From assembly GCA_964407405.1 (NCBI GenBank), contig CAYOVH010000001.1, positions 186,001 to 250,000 on the forward strand: DNA of 64,000 nucleotides, written 5' to 3'. The position numbers and the translations under genes are program-made. Position 1 is the stretch's first letter; each line of letters begins with the position of its first letter. Shown here one piece after another: positions 31,399 to 39,897 of this stretch. Under the pieces are notes generated by a model. It had not been told where the DNA came from and did not search any database. It saw only the letters and a list, made by a program, of their open reading frames with translations. This stretch comes from JASLCR01 sp964407405 (lineage in GTDB: Bacteria; Patescibacteriota; Saccharimonadia; Saccharimonadales; Saccharimonadaceae).

Positions 31399-32622
31399 AT
31401 GAGTACGAGGGTGCATCATGTGGTGACACGGGTAGCGGTAAGCCTTCTTGTGGTAGGAATCGTAGTGATTGCGGGACTGCTCATCTGGAAATGGTCATCA
31501 TTTAGCCCTGTTGCACAAAAAGCGGAAAAGCTTATGAGCAAACCTTCCATAGAGGTGCAAAGCATATCCTCAAAGGCGCTATTTATGGGTGATGTGTATT
31601 GGGGCCGATATATCAATGATTGGTCTATGGCAAGTCAACTCAAGACCGCGTATCCATTTTCTCGACTAAAAGAATTTCATCGTAATGAGTACAATGCATG
31701 GGTAGCTGACTTGGAGTGTCCCAGTGTGAGTGGCGTGCGCATGACAAGTGCCGAAGAAGACGAAACACTGACGTTTAATTGTAGTCCAGATTATCTACCA
31801 GAGGCGGCGAAGTGGTTTACGATTTTTAGCAATGCCAACAACCATAGCGACAATCAGAACGGTCAAAAAGGTGTCGATGAAACGCGCCGGCATTTGGAAG
31901 AAAACCATATCCAATATTTTGGCAATCCCGATCCGGATGTCTTGGGGGATATTTGCGAAGTGGTGAGTTTTCCGGTGACGGTGACGAACAGCGATGCCAC
32001 TACCAAAGATGGTGCAATCCCGCTGGCACTTTGTGCACACCATGGTGTTTTCAAGATACCATCGGCCGAGAGCCTAGCTGTCATAAAACGATATGCGCCT
32101 TACATGCCGGTGATCGCCTATCCGCATGCGGGTGCGGAGTACCAGCCGTCGCCTGATGAGATAAAAACGACACTTTACCATACTATGATCGATAATGGTG
32201 CTGATGTAGTGCTGGGTGACCATCCTCACTGGATACAAAATACCGAGAGCTACAAGGGCCATTTGATCGTCTATTCAATGGGCAATTTCATATTTGATCA
32301 GCAGTTCAACAACGAAGTAACACGCTCAGCGCCGATCAGCTTGAAGCTTACATTGGGAGAACGGGTGAGCTCAAAAGATATTGATGCTTGGCTGGCAATT
32401 GGTGCGAAGTGTTCGTCTTTTCATGATACCTGTCTTGATGATGTCAAAGCATCTGGACTAAAAAAGTTGCCGCTTACGTATGAATTTGGCGTTGTCGGTA
32501 GCAATAATAGCGGCAAAATCGTCAAACCGGCGACGCCGGCTGAGCAAGCGAGTATCTTGCAGCGGCTCAATTGGGCCTCCACAATCAAGCAGCTCAAGCC
32601 GCCATATAGCGGCGTCTTGTGA
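31399..32622 (+). CDS. CapA-family (poly-gamma-glutamate capsule) metallophosphatase-like protein
   Basis: 407 residues from MSTRVHHVVTR. An N-terminal signal anchor (about 9-33) puts the rest outside. The CapA fold shows ALFMGDVYWGR, ANNHSDNQNGQKGVDETRRHL (NNH motif), VIAYPHAGAEYQPSP (His pair) and VVLGDHPHWIQNTE followed by YSMGNFIFDQ, all family hallmarks of this calcineurin-like group. CapA proteins help assemble or retain polyglutamate or other surface polymers. Here it is a lone gene, so a wall- or surface-polymer hydrolase role is inferred. Confidence 0.88.
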   Translation: MSTRVHHVVTRVAVSLLVVGIVVIAGLLIWKWSSFSPVAQKAEKLMSKPSIEVQSISSKALFMGDVYWGRYINDWSMASQLKTAYPFSRLKEFHRNEYNAWVADLECPSVSGVRMTSAEEDETLTFNCSPDYLPEAAKWFTIFSNANNHSDNQNGQKGVDETRRHLEENHIQYFGNPDPDVLGDICEVVSFPVTVTNSDATTKDGAIPLALCAHHGVFKIPSAESLAVIKRYAPYMPVIAYPHAGAEYQPSPDEIKTTLYHTMIDNGADVVLGDHPHWIQNTESYKGHLIVYSMGNFIFDQQFNNEVTRSAPISLKLTLGERVSSKDIDAWLAIGAKCSSFHDTCLDDVKASGLKKLPLTYEFGVVGSNNSGKIVKPATPAEQASILQRLNWASTIKQLKPPYSGVL

Positions 32623-32628
32623 TACAGT
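32623..32628 (+). promoter_or_regulatory. -10 of YjbR-like gene (leaderless)
   Basis: TACAGT ending six bases before the ATG at 32635. Confidence 0.6.
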
Positions 32629-32634
32629 GGCTAT

Positions 32635-32976
32635 ATGATACACAAAGAGCTCGAGGCCTATTTACTCAGTTTCCCCAATACATGGCTGGATTTTCCGTTT
32701 GGCGAGGGAACGAGCGTCTATAAGGTTGGGCACAAAGAGACGGGCGAAGGGAAGCTGTTCGCTATTATCGCCGATGGGTCGAATCCTCTGAGGGTAAGTT
32801 TGAAGTGCGATCCACTGCTGGCGCAAAATCTACGCGCGAAGTATGAGAGTGTGCAACCTGGCTACCATCTCAACAAAAAACATTGGAATACGATCATTTG
32901 CTCGGGGCAGTTATCGGATGATGAGGTCAAAGATCTTGCGCGGCTTAGCTACGATCTCGTCACAGATTTGCACTAA
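32635..32976 (+). CDS. MmcQ/YjbR family protein
   Basis: 113 residues with the family pattern: N-terminal helix, WLDFPFGEGTSVYKVG, KLFAIIADG, LRVSLKCDP, YHLNKKHWNTI and a C-terminal LSYDLV helix. The fold is a double-wing DNA-binding-like domain, though DNA binding is not proven for the family. The gene ends four bases inside the convergent membrane gene. Confidence 0.85.
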   Translation: MIHKELEAYLLSFPNTWLDFPFGEGTSVYKVGHKETGEGKLFAIIADGSNPLRVSLKCDPLLAQNLRAKYESVQPGYHLNKKHWNTIICSGQLSDDEVKDLARLSYDLVTDLH

Positions 32977-33602
32977 TTTTGAGTGTCATTGAAGTTAGCA
33001 AACTGCTTTTCGAGCGGTTCGAGATTGGTATCTGATGTTTTGAGGAAAGCTTTGGTTGATTCGCTATTTGAGCGGGTATAAAGTGCCACGATCTCGGCGC
33101 GCAGGGTTGCGAGCTGGTAGGCTATTTCACGGGCGTATGTACGGTCAAATACAGCATTGAGTCTGGCGTCATCAAGCTTGCTTGATAATTTGTCGAATTC
33201 GGTGGTGATTAGCGCACCTTTTGGTACTTCGGGTAGTTTTTTGACGCCGTTATTTGCAAGTATGACGTTTGATTCTTGGCTGATGCCTGCGAGGATGCTT
33301 TGCATTTGAGCGTTGCTGGCGACAAGGTGCGAGTTTTTGATATTCTTTTCATTGTCATTTGCCGCAACTTTGAGTGCATTAACTCGGTAGACAAAGTGTG
33401 TTAGCTGGGTCGCTTGAGAAGAGCCGCCAGCGTTCATGAGCATGACGACAACGATGATCAATAGCAGGAGTACACCCCCGATAAACGACCAAAGTTGCCA
33501 AGGCTTGAGCGTAGTAGCTGTCGGTTGCGCGGCGATTTGATCAAGATACGTCGCCGGAGGCGGGGTTTGATTTGGTGTTGGTAGCTGTTGGTCCGGGTAC
33601 AT
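32973..33602 (-). CDS. Single-pass surface protein with Pro-rich cytoplasmic tail
   Basis: 209 residues from MYPDQQLPTPNQTPPPAT; the ATG three codons earlier is less likely because TTAAAT ends seven bases before this one. Pro/Gln/Thr-rich N-tail (1-32), one membrane helix (about 38-60, LWSFIGGVLLLLIIVVVML), then a helical extracytoplasmic domain to the end. The layout matches the gene at 61320. No family recognised; these look like surface or envelope-organising proteins. Confidence 0.75.
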   Translation of the reverse strand: MYPDQQLPTPNQTPPPATYLDQIAAQPTATTLKPWQLWSFIGGVLLLLIIVVVMLMNAGGSSQATQLTHFVYRVNALKVAANDNEKNIKNSHLVASNAQMQSILAGISQESNVILANNGVKKLPEVPKGALITTEFDKLSSKLDDARLNAVFDRTYAREIAYQLATLRAEIVALYTRSNSESTKAFLKTSDTNLEPLEKQFANFNDTQN

Positions 33603-33653
33603 CACTATCATTTAAGCACAAGTAGAGAAGAGGTGAAAGTCTTCTTGCGGTGG

Positions 33654-33659
33654 TATACT
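33654..33659 (+). promoter_or_regulatory. Extended -10 of dnaG (leaderless)
   Basis: TGGTATACT ends six bases before the ATG at 33666. Confidence 0.75.
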
Positions 33660-33665
33660 AAAGCC

Positions 33666-35411
33666 ATGCAGGATGCCAGGCAGGAAATCAGGGATAAGCT
33701 CAATATTGAGGATGTTATCGGTGAGTATGTGGAGCTAAAGCGAGCGGGACGGAATTTCAAAGGCCTTAGTCCGTTTACTAGCGAAAGGACACCGAGTTTT
33801 GTTGTCAGTCCTGACAAAAATATTTGGCATGATTTTAGTTCGGGACGTGGCGGTGATCTCTTTGGTTTTGTCATGGAAGTTGAAGGTATGGATTTTCGAG
33901 CGGCGCTTGAGCACTTGGCCCGAAAGGCGGGTGTTGACCTTTCTAAATACGAGACCAGACAGTCAGGTGAAATTGCCAAGAAGAAACGTCGGTTGGCAGA
34001 GGCAAATGAACTGGCCGCACGTTATTTTCAACAGTGCTTGATCCGTAATCAACATGCGCTGGAGTATGTTTTCAAGACGCGAGGCTTGAGCAAGGAAGTT
34101 GTTCAGGAGTTTCGCATAGGCTATGCACCGTCCGACGGCTATGCATTGATCAAAATGCTTAAACGTCGCGGGTTTAGCAAAAAAGAGCTAAGTCAAGCCG
34201 GGCTAACAAATCAATTTGGCGGCGACATCTTTCGCGGTCGGATGACAGTGCCACTGATGGACGGCGGCGGGCAAGTGGTCGGATTTACCGGTCGCATTAT
34301 TGTCGATGTGTCTGATGCCCCAAAGTACCTCAATACGCCGGCAACATTGCTGTATGACAAATCGCGTCACGTGTTTGGGCTGGCCCAAGCGAAAGAGGCG
34401 ATTCGAAAGTCTGACGGTGCAGTTGTCGTGGAAGGGAATCTCGATGTTGTCAGTTCACATCAGGCCGGCGTCAAGAATGTCGTTGCCACTGCTGGTACAG
34501 CCATGACCGAATGGCATCTCAAAGCACTTTCGCGACTGAGCCACAATGTGAAGCTGGCTTTTGACGGAGATAAAGCGGGCCTGGCTGCGACGGAGCGAGC
34601 TATTCCGATCGCGCAGAATGCGGGGGTCGAGTTGACGATTGTTAGCTTACCGGACAGCGCAAAAGATCCTGACGAGCTCATCAAACAAGACGTTGGGCTA
34701 TGGACGGATGCGATCGAAAAAGCAGAGCCAGCTGTCGAGTGGGTCTTCCGCCAGTACTTGGCGCGTGAGGATATGACGAGTGCGGCTGGCAAGCGTCGCT
34801 TTACGACAGCAGCGCTGAGTGTTGTACGGTCACTGGATGATGCGGTGGAACGGGAGCACTACATGAAAAAGATTGCCCGAGCGACTGATGTATCGCTTGA
34901 GGCAGTTCGTGCAAAGTTTGCCGATGAGAAAAGTGATGCGCCAAAGCAACTTCGGAGTATAAAGGCAAATGTAGATGCGGAAACAGTACCAACACACAAT
35001 GCCGTAGAAGATATGGCGCTCGGCATGCTCCTCGTCTATCCTGCGACTCGCCAGCTTCTCGAGGAGTTTAGTCCGGATATATTTAGCGATGATCAACGAA
35101 AACAGCTGGCAATATACCTCAAATCTCATCAGGAAGAGTTCAAGCAAACACCGAAGGACTTGCAACAGAGTGAAACGTATGTCAAAATAGTAGAATTGAA
35201 GGCCGAGACACGCTACGGGTCATGGCAAGAGGCTGATATTCAGTCCGAAGCCGCCCAACTGCTCCGCCAAATCGTAAAACAACAGCAAAAACGAACGACT
35301 GAACAATTATTGGAAAAACTCCGTGTTGCAGAAAGTAATGATGATGACGATGCAATCATCAAGCTGCGCACGGAGCTCAGCGAACAGATAAAGGAGATGG
35401 GACGTGGGTAA
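33666..35411 (+). CDS. dnaG: DNA primase DnaG lacking zinc-finger ligands
   Basis: Synthesises RNA primers for replication. 581 residues. N-terminal zinc-binding domain is recognisable (VIGEYVELKRAGRNFKGL, TPSFVVSPDKNIW) but the four CHC2 ligands are S35, T38, D56 and S59, so zinc cannot be bound there. The RNA-polymerase core is intact: TOPRIM with VVVEGNLDVV (catalytic Glu) and AFDGDKAG (Asp pair). The C-terminal region (about 430-581) is the helicase-interaction part. The rpoD start overlaps the 3' end by 8 bases, the classic dnaG-rpoD arrangement. Confidence 0.94.
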   Translation: MQDARQEIRDKLNIEDVIGEYVELKRAGRNFKGLSPFTSERTPSFVVSPDKNIWHDFSSGRGGDLFGFVMEVEGMDFRAALEHLARKAGVDLSKYETRQSGEIAKKKRRLAEANELAARYFQQCLIRNQHALEYVFKTRGLSKEVVQEFRIGYAPSDGYALIKMLKRRGFSKKELSQAGLTNQFGGDIFRGRMTVPLMDGGGQVVGFTGRIIVDVSDAPKYLNTPATLLYDKSRHVFGLAQAKEAIRKSDGAVVVEGNLDVVSSHQAGVKNVVATAGTAMTEWHLKALSRLSHNVKLAFDGDKAGLAATERAIPIAQNAGVELTIVSLPDSAKDPDELIKQDVGLWTDAIEKAEPAVEWVFRQYLAREDMTSAAGKRRFTTAALSVVRSLDDAVEREHYMKKIARATDVSLEAVRAKFADEKSDAPKQLRSIKANVDAETVPTHNAVEDMALGMLLVYPATRQLLEEFSPDIFSDDQRKQLAIYLKSHQEEFKQTPKDLQQSETYVKIVELKAETRYGSWQEADIQSEAAQLLRQIVKQQQKRTTEQLLEKLRVAESNDDDDAIIKLRTELSEQIKEMGRG

Positions 35412-36399
35412 AGACGACCAAGTAGTACAAGACGATCAATCGCAGAATGAAGAGGAAGTTTCGACACTCGATCTTGTCGATGAGCCTGATGCGACGGAGC
35501 TCGATGATGAGGAGCTGGATGCAGACGAAGATACACTCAATTCAAATCAATATTTTGATGATGTGAGTGACGATTCGGTACGTCTGTACTTGCGCGAGAT
35601 CGGCAAGATTCCTTTGCTCAATGCAGAAGAAGAATTGGCACTGGCGCAAAAAGTAGTAGCAGGAGACAAACGTGCCAAAGACAAGATGGCTGAGGCAAAT
35701 ATGCGTCTGGTTGTCTCGATCGCCAAGCGTTATTCTGGCCGTGGTCTTGATTTTCTTGACCTGATCCAAGAGGGCAATACTGGTCTATTGCGCGCAGTAG
35801 AAAAGTTCGACCCAGACAAAGGATTTAAATTCTCCACCTATGCGACTTGGTGGATTCGCCAGGCGATCACTCGTGCGATTGCCGATCAGGCACGTACGAT
35901 TCGTATTCCAGTCCATATGGTCGAGACGATCAATAAGTTGTTGCGTACCCAGCGCCGCATGACTCAGGAGCTCAACCGCGAGCCGTCGATCGAAGAACTG
36001 GCCAAAGAGCTTGAGATGGAGCCGGAGAAAGTCGAGTACGTTATCAAGATCAAGCAGGATATTCAGAGTCTTGACGCTGGTGTCGGTCGTGATGGCGAAG
36101 AAGAAGACAGCACTCTTGGTGAATTTATCGAAGATGAAGAATCGGCGACGCCAGAAGAGTCAGCAACGAGCCAACTGCTCAAAGAGCAGGTACAGTCGGT
36201 GCTTTCTACACTCAGCGACCGCGAGCAAAAAATCGTCAAGATGCGCTTTGGCCTTGATGGAGGCAAGAGCCACACACTGGAAGAAGTCGGGCAGGAGTTT
36301 GCTGTCACCCGCGAGCGTATCCGCCAGATTGAGGCTAAGGCCCTGGCCAAGCTTCGCAAGCATAAAGACGCCAAAAAACTGCACGAATATTTGAAGTAA
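35404..36399 (+). CDS. rpoD: Primary RNA polymerase sigma factor (RpoD/SigA)
   Basis: 331 residues from a GTG with AAGGAG seven bases upstream, overlapping dnaG by 8 bases. A short acidic N-terminus replaces region 1.1. Region 1.2/2: DSVRLYLREIGKIPLL, NMRLVVSIAKRY, LDLIQEGNTGLLRAVEKFD and FSTYATWWIRQA (-10 recognition and melting). Region 3: PVHMVETINKL. Region 4: LEEVGQEFAVTRERIRQIEAKAL (-35 helix-turn-helix). As the housekeeping sigma it would read the TATAAT-type promoters seen across the window. Confidence 0.96.
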   Translation: MGKDDQVVQDDQSQNEEEVSTLDLVDEPDATELDDEELDADEDTLNSNQYFDDVSDDSVRLYLREIGKIPLLNAEEELALAQKVVAGDKRAKDKMAEANMRLVVSIAKRYSGRGLDFLDLIQEGNTGLLRAVEKFDPDKGFKFSTYATWWIRQAITRAIADQARTIRIPVHMVETINKLLRTQRRMTQELNREPSIEELAKELEMEPEKVEYVIKIKQDIQSLDAGVGRDGEEEDSTLGEFIEDEESATPEESATSQLLKEQVQSVLSTLSDREQKIVKMRFGLDGGKSHTLEEVGQEFAVTRERIRQIEAKALAKLRKHKDAKKLHEYLK

Positions 36400-36400
36400 G

Positions 36401-36625
36401 CTAAAAATCAAACATATCTTTCAGCGATACATCCAGTGTATCGCTGATTTTTTTGAGTGTACCGATGCGCACCCAGCGTTTCCCGGTTTCGATATAGGCG
36501 ATAGCGACTACGCTCATATCAACCGCTTCTGCTAGCTGGGCTTGGGTAAACCCGCGCTGTTTTCGTAGCTGAGAAAGTCGTTTCCCGAATTTTCGTAAGA
36601 GCGGTATTTCATTTGTATGAGGCAT
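36401..36625 (-). CDS. XRE/Cro-type helix-turn-helix regulator
   Basis: 74 residues, a single HTH domain: LRKFGKRLSQLRKQRGFTQ, AQLAEAVDMSVVAIAYIETG (recognition helix) and RWVRIGTLKKISDTLDVSLK. Probably a dimeric repressor. Convergent with rpoD and only one base from its stop; its 3' end carries the rpoD terminator on the other strand. TACGCT on the minus strand ends six bases before the ATG (leaderless), with TTTAAC 17 bases further up. Confidence 0.9.
   Translation of the reverse strand: MPHTNEIPLLRKFGKRLSQLRKQRGFTQAQLAEAVDMSVVAIAYIETGKRWVRIGTLKKISDTLDVSLKDMFDF
36421..36454 (+). terminator. rpoD terminator embedded in the convergent HTH gene
   Basis: Perfect 11-bp stem TCAGCGATACA / TGTATCGCTGA, five-base loop, then seven T. 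It lies wholly inside the coding sequence of the XRE gene (antisense). Confidence 0.92.
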
Positions 36626-36668
36626 ATATCTAGCGTATGAATTATAAACAGATAGTTAAATAAACTAC

Positions 36669-36697
36669 TTGTTTATTTTTTGGATATTTTATATAGT
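36669..36697 (+). promoter_or_regulatory. Leaderless promoter TTGTTT-17-TATAGT of prepilin
   Basis: -10 ends seven bases before the ATG at 36705. Confidence 0.6.
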
Positions 36698-36704
36698 CAT
36701 AAAC

Positions 36705-37241
36705 ATGATGTATCGTCGTGGATTTACGATCATTGAACTGCTCATTGTTATTACTGTTATTGCTGTTTTGACGGTGATTACGATCGTGACATACAACGGT
36801 ATTCAAGATCGAGCTAGAGCGAGCGCAGTCGCCTCCGACCTCAAGAAGATAGAAAAGGCCTTTCGGATGTACGGAGCAGAGAAGGGGTGGTCGACATGGC
36901 CAATTGATACCGCAGTGTTTTCTGGTAGCAGTAATCCAGACGTGAATAGTATTATCGCTAATGTGGTTGGGTTCAAAGACTATTTACAGCCTTTGTCAGC
37001 AGCTAATGCAACCGGAGCTAGCGGTACCGTATATCTCTACGATAATGATCTTGATACCTATACCGGTTGCAGTGGGGTGTCAACGGCAGGTGTCAATATC
37101 TATGTAGATACACCACCACGTCAGTCCATTATGCAGGCTGTTGATGCAGCTATTGATGATGGCAATTTGTCCTGCGGTAAAGTTACCTATACCAGTTCGG
37201 GTGGCTTTCGCTACAATCTGAGTCCAAATCCAATATTTTAA
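36705..37241 (+). CDS. Type IV prepilin-like protein
   Basis: 178 residues from MMYRRG; earlier in-frame starts fall in the promoter. Leader MMYRRG, then FTIIELLIVITVIAVLTVIT with Glu5. The mature part has YNGIQDRARASAVASDLKKI (pilin N-helix continuation), and a C-terminal domain with two cysteines (YTGCSG, LSCGK). Membrane pilus or pseudopilus subunit, one of four in the window, again with no pil genes beside it. Confidence 0.85.
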   Translation: MMYRRGFTIIELLIVITVIAVLTVITIVTYNGIQDRARASAVASDLKKIEKAFRMYGAEKGWSTWPIDTAVFSGSSNPDVNSIIANVVGFKDYLQPLSAANATGASGTVYLYDNDLDTYTGCSGVSTAGVNIYVDTPPRQSIMQAVDAAIDDGNLSCGKVTYTSSGGFRYNLSPNPIF

Positions 37242-37279
37242 CTGTTACAATTTTGGACTCGGCCAAGCTGCCTTCGGTA

Positions 37280-37852
37280 TTAGAAATCCACTTCGTGCAA
37301 AACAGCATCAAGCTGTGTTTCAAGGTTGACAATGTCTTTGTCGTTATGAATAAAATAGTCGGCAATGGCAATTGGACCGCCTTTTTCGAGATTTTCAATT
37401 TCCGCCCAGTCGCGCTGGTCGATCTCCTCAGGTGTCATAGGCCGCTCCGGGCGTTTTGCCATGCGGGCTTTACGAAGGCGTTTTGGCGTGACGATGGCAA
37501 TGACAGTCATCTCATCGCCGGGAAATTCGTGCTTCAATATTTTGTATTCACTCCAGGTGTATAGACCGTCGAGGACGACTTTTCGTTGACCGGCAGCGAT
37601 CAGATTGTTGGTTTCCTGGATTGCTCGTTTAACGACAAAGTCTTTGCCTTCTTTTCTACGAATTTCTTCACGAAATTTCTTTTGGCTGTCCCACGTGACT
37701 TCGATACCAGCCTCGTCCATTGCCTTGTAGATGATGCCGCCAAAATACACCTTTGGGTAGCCTTTTTTGGTCAGATATTCTACGGCTGCACTTTTACCGC
37801 TGCCAGCTAAGCCGACAAAGGCGATGATCTTTACATTTTTAGGTTGACTCAT
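37280..37852 (-). CDS. P-loop nucleotide/dephospho-CoA kinase-like protein
   Basis: 190 residues from MSQPKNVKIIAFVG; TATACT ends eight bases before this ATG. Walker A GLAGSGKS, a kinase-type layout with KVYFGGIIYKAMDE, a VLDGLYTWSEY Walker-B-like strand, LID-type Arg cluster (RLRKARMAKRPERP), and a C-terminal IHND motif. It is closest in appearance to adenylate-kinase/CoaE-like P-loop kinases of Patescibacteria; the phosphate acceptor is unknown. Confidence 0.75.
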   Translation of the reverse strand: MSQPKNVKIIAFVGLAGSGKSAAVEYLTKKGYPKVYFGGIIYKAMDEAGIEVTWDSQKKFREEIRRKEGKDFVVKRAIQETNNLIAAGQRKVVLDGLYTWSEYKILKHEFPGDEMTVIAIVTPKRLRKARMAKRPERPMTPEEIDQRDWAEIENLEKGGPIAIADYFIHNDKDIVNLETQLDAVLHEVDF

Positions 37853-37923
37853 TGTAGACCAGTATAGCAAATAGATAATGGCTATGCTTTATGTATCCGA
37901 AAATTCCTTGTACGCTAGAGGGT

Positions 37924-38841
37924 ATGGAAATTAAACTTCAATCAAATAAAGCGGTTCAATATGACCGGTTTGTTGCTGGACAATTCTATAACAGTATCGT
38001 ACGTAGCAAGTTGCTCCCGAAACGGTATGCACCAAAAGGTTTTATCAATAGAACAATATTTGCTGATGCAATGATCGGACTGTACCTTGACAGCCTAGAA
38101 GGAGATCGGGCCGAGAATCCGGATAAATATAATGTCGGTCTGACCCGAGCTGCTTTTGCAATCGACTTCTTAGAAGGTATTGAAGCTGATGAGTTACAGC
38201 CAAGGGTTGATGAACTGACGGCATTGGGTGAGTGCATTGATGACCAGCGCGAATACGCATTTAGTATCGCTGTCGATGCAGTCCGGCATCTCATCGAACG
38301 TGAAGCCATAGAAGGACCTCCCGAAGAATCAACCAATTCCCTTCGGGAAATCGACAAAAAAGAGGCCAGCGTGGATCAATATGAAGATATTACAGATCTT
38401 ATTTATAGATTGCATGAGGAGAATAGGCTGCCTGGAGATCAAGCACGCGTGCTATTGGTATTATTGCGGCAGGTCCCTTCGCCGCTCTCCTTGGCGCAAC
38501 AAGCAGAGATTATTGATGGAATATTACCATACATCAAAACCCGTTTGTTCCATACGCTGGCGACACAGCCATACAAGAGAGATGAAACATTACAGGATGA
38601 GCAGCTTGCATGTGGTGCAGAATACGTGAAGCAGATTCTGGCTCATCCGGGTAGCGTGCTCGCGAGTAGTCAACTATTCAGAAATTTTATACAGATGGAG
38701 ATGCTCAAGGATGATTCGCTTTCCGTGGAGGCTGCAAGCAAGCGAGTCAAGGGCCATATCGGATACACCCTTGATGTTATGTATCGGGAAAATCTAGAGC
38801 CCCGCATATCTAAAAGGCAACCATCAGAACGGGCCCTATGA
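37924..38841 (+). CDS. Uncharacterised protein coupled to a sigma factor
   Basis: 305 residues from MEIKLQSNKAVQYDRF (TACGCT ends seven bases before; another in-frame ATG exists at 37891). Entirely soluble and alpha-helical, with charged amphipathic segments such as YAFSIAVDAVRHLIEREA, LLVLLRQVPSPLSLAQQAEI and VKQILAHPGSVLASSQLF. Its stop overlaps the start of the second sigma factor (ATGA), so the products are made together; an anti-sigma or sigma-assisting role is a reasonable guess. No family recognised. Confidence 0.7.
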   Translation: MEIKLQSNKAVQYDRFVAGQFYNSIVRSKLLPKRYAPKGFINRTIFADAMIGLYLDSLEGDRAENPDKYNVGLTRAAFAIDFLEGIEADELQPRVDELTALGECIDDQREYAFSIAVDAVRHLIEREAIEGPPEESTNSLREIDKKEASVDQYEDITDLIYRLHEENRLPGDQARVLLVLLRQVPSPLSLAQQAEIIDGILPYIKTRLFHTLATQPYKRDETLQDEQLACGAEYVKQILAHPGSVLASSQLFRNFIQMEMLKDDSLSVEAASKRVKGHIGYTLDVMYRENLEPRISKRQPSERAL

Positions 38842-39863
38842 TGAGAGACTATGAGACCTTGCCATCTCGTACTGAGAGCGGCGAACAGCCAAGTAAAGAA
38901 AAAACGCGCGGTGCGGTGACTATTCAGGCGGCACGCCGCAGCGAGAGGAATATCAGGGATCGCGATTCGTTCGGATTATACCTAGAAGAAATTGCTCGCA
39001 CTCCTTTGTTGGATGCTGAGGGTGAAGTTGAGCTGGCAAAAACGATAGAGGCTGGATTAATGGCCCGATATCTGCTTGACCAAGGTGAGGTTGGCAGCGG
39101 GACCACAGGCAAAGCCTCTCGGGAGGAACTTGAATGGCTAGCTGAGGATGGGCAACGTGCATTCAATCACTTTGTCGAGGCGAACCTGCGTCTGGTTGTG
39201 TCAATGGCCCGCAAGTATGGTCGTGCCGCAATGCCGATGCTTGATCTGATCCAAGAAGGCAACACCGGTTTATTTCGTGCGGTAGAGAAGTTTGACTACG
39301 AGAAGGGTTATAAGTTTTCAACCTATGCAACGTGGTGGGTGCGCCAAGCTATTGCCAGAGGAATTGCTCAGCAGAGTCGCATAGTTCGATTACCGATACA
39401 CGTTGTTGAAGACATCAACCAAGTGAGTGCTGCGCGAAGGATGCTCGAGCGGCAACTGGGCCGGGAGCCGGAGCCGGATGATATTGCTGAGGAGCTTGAG
39501 ATGGAAGTCGAGCGTGTGCACGACTTGCTCAGGTGGGCGAGGGAACACGTGAGCCTATACACCCCACTTGATGCTGATGGCGAGATATCTCTCATTGATC
39601 TAATCGGGCAGAAAACCAGCCCAGCGACAGAGGAAGCCGTATTGGCCAGTGCATCCCACGAGCAGCTCAAGATGCTGATCAACACACTTGATGAGAGGAG
39701 TGCGGACATCTTGTATTGTCGCTACGGTCTACATGACGGGCGAGTCTACAAGCTTGCCGAGATAGGTGCCAAACACGGTATTTCTAGTGAGCGAGTGAGG
39801 CAGATTGAACGACAGGCGATCGGCAAACTTCAAGAAGCCGCAAACTCTGAATACCTCTCTTGA
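38838..39863 (+). CDS. Second sigma-70 family factor (group 2, RpoD-like)
   Basis: 341 residues. Region 1.2 DSFGLYLEEIARTPLL, region 2 NLRLVVSMARKYGRA, MLDLIQEGNTGLFRAVEKFD and FSTYATWWVRQAIARG, region 3 LPIHVVEDINQV, region 4 LAEIGAKHGISSERVRQIERQAI. The -10 recognition helix is almost the same as in RpoD, so it probably reads similar promoters under other conditions (SigB/HrdB/RpoS-like behaviour). It is coupled to the preceding 305-residue protein. Confidence 0.92.
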   Translation: MMRDYETLPSRTESGEQPSKEKTRGAVTIQAARRSERNIRDRDSFGLYLEEIARTPLLDAEGEVELAKTIEAGLMARYLLDQGEVGSGTTGKASREELEWLAEDGQRAFNHFVEANLRLVVSMARKYGRAAMPMLDLIQEGNTGLFRAVEKFDYEKGYKFSTYATWWVRQAIARGIAQQSRIVRLPIHVVEDINQVSAARRMLERQLGREPEPDDIAEELEMEVERVHDLLRWAREHVSLYTPLDADGEISLIDLIGQKTSPATEEAVLASASHEQLKMLINTLDERSADILYCRYGLHDGRVYKLAEIGAKHGISSERVRQIERQAIGKLQEAANSEYLS

Positions 39864-39885
39864 GGTGCTTTGCCATCATGCGTAG

Positions 39886-39891
39886 TATACT
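39886..39891 (+). promoter_or_regulatory. -10 of polA (leaderless)
   Basis: TATACT ends six bases before the ATG at 39898. Confidence 0.75.
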
Positions 39892-39897
39892 AATAAT

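Noticed and set aside
32603..32612. TATAGCG near 32605 and 62506 as further NrdR half-boxes
   Set aside because: They lie inside coding sequence, single, without a partner at 33 bp.
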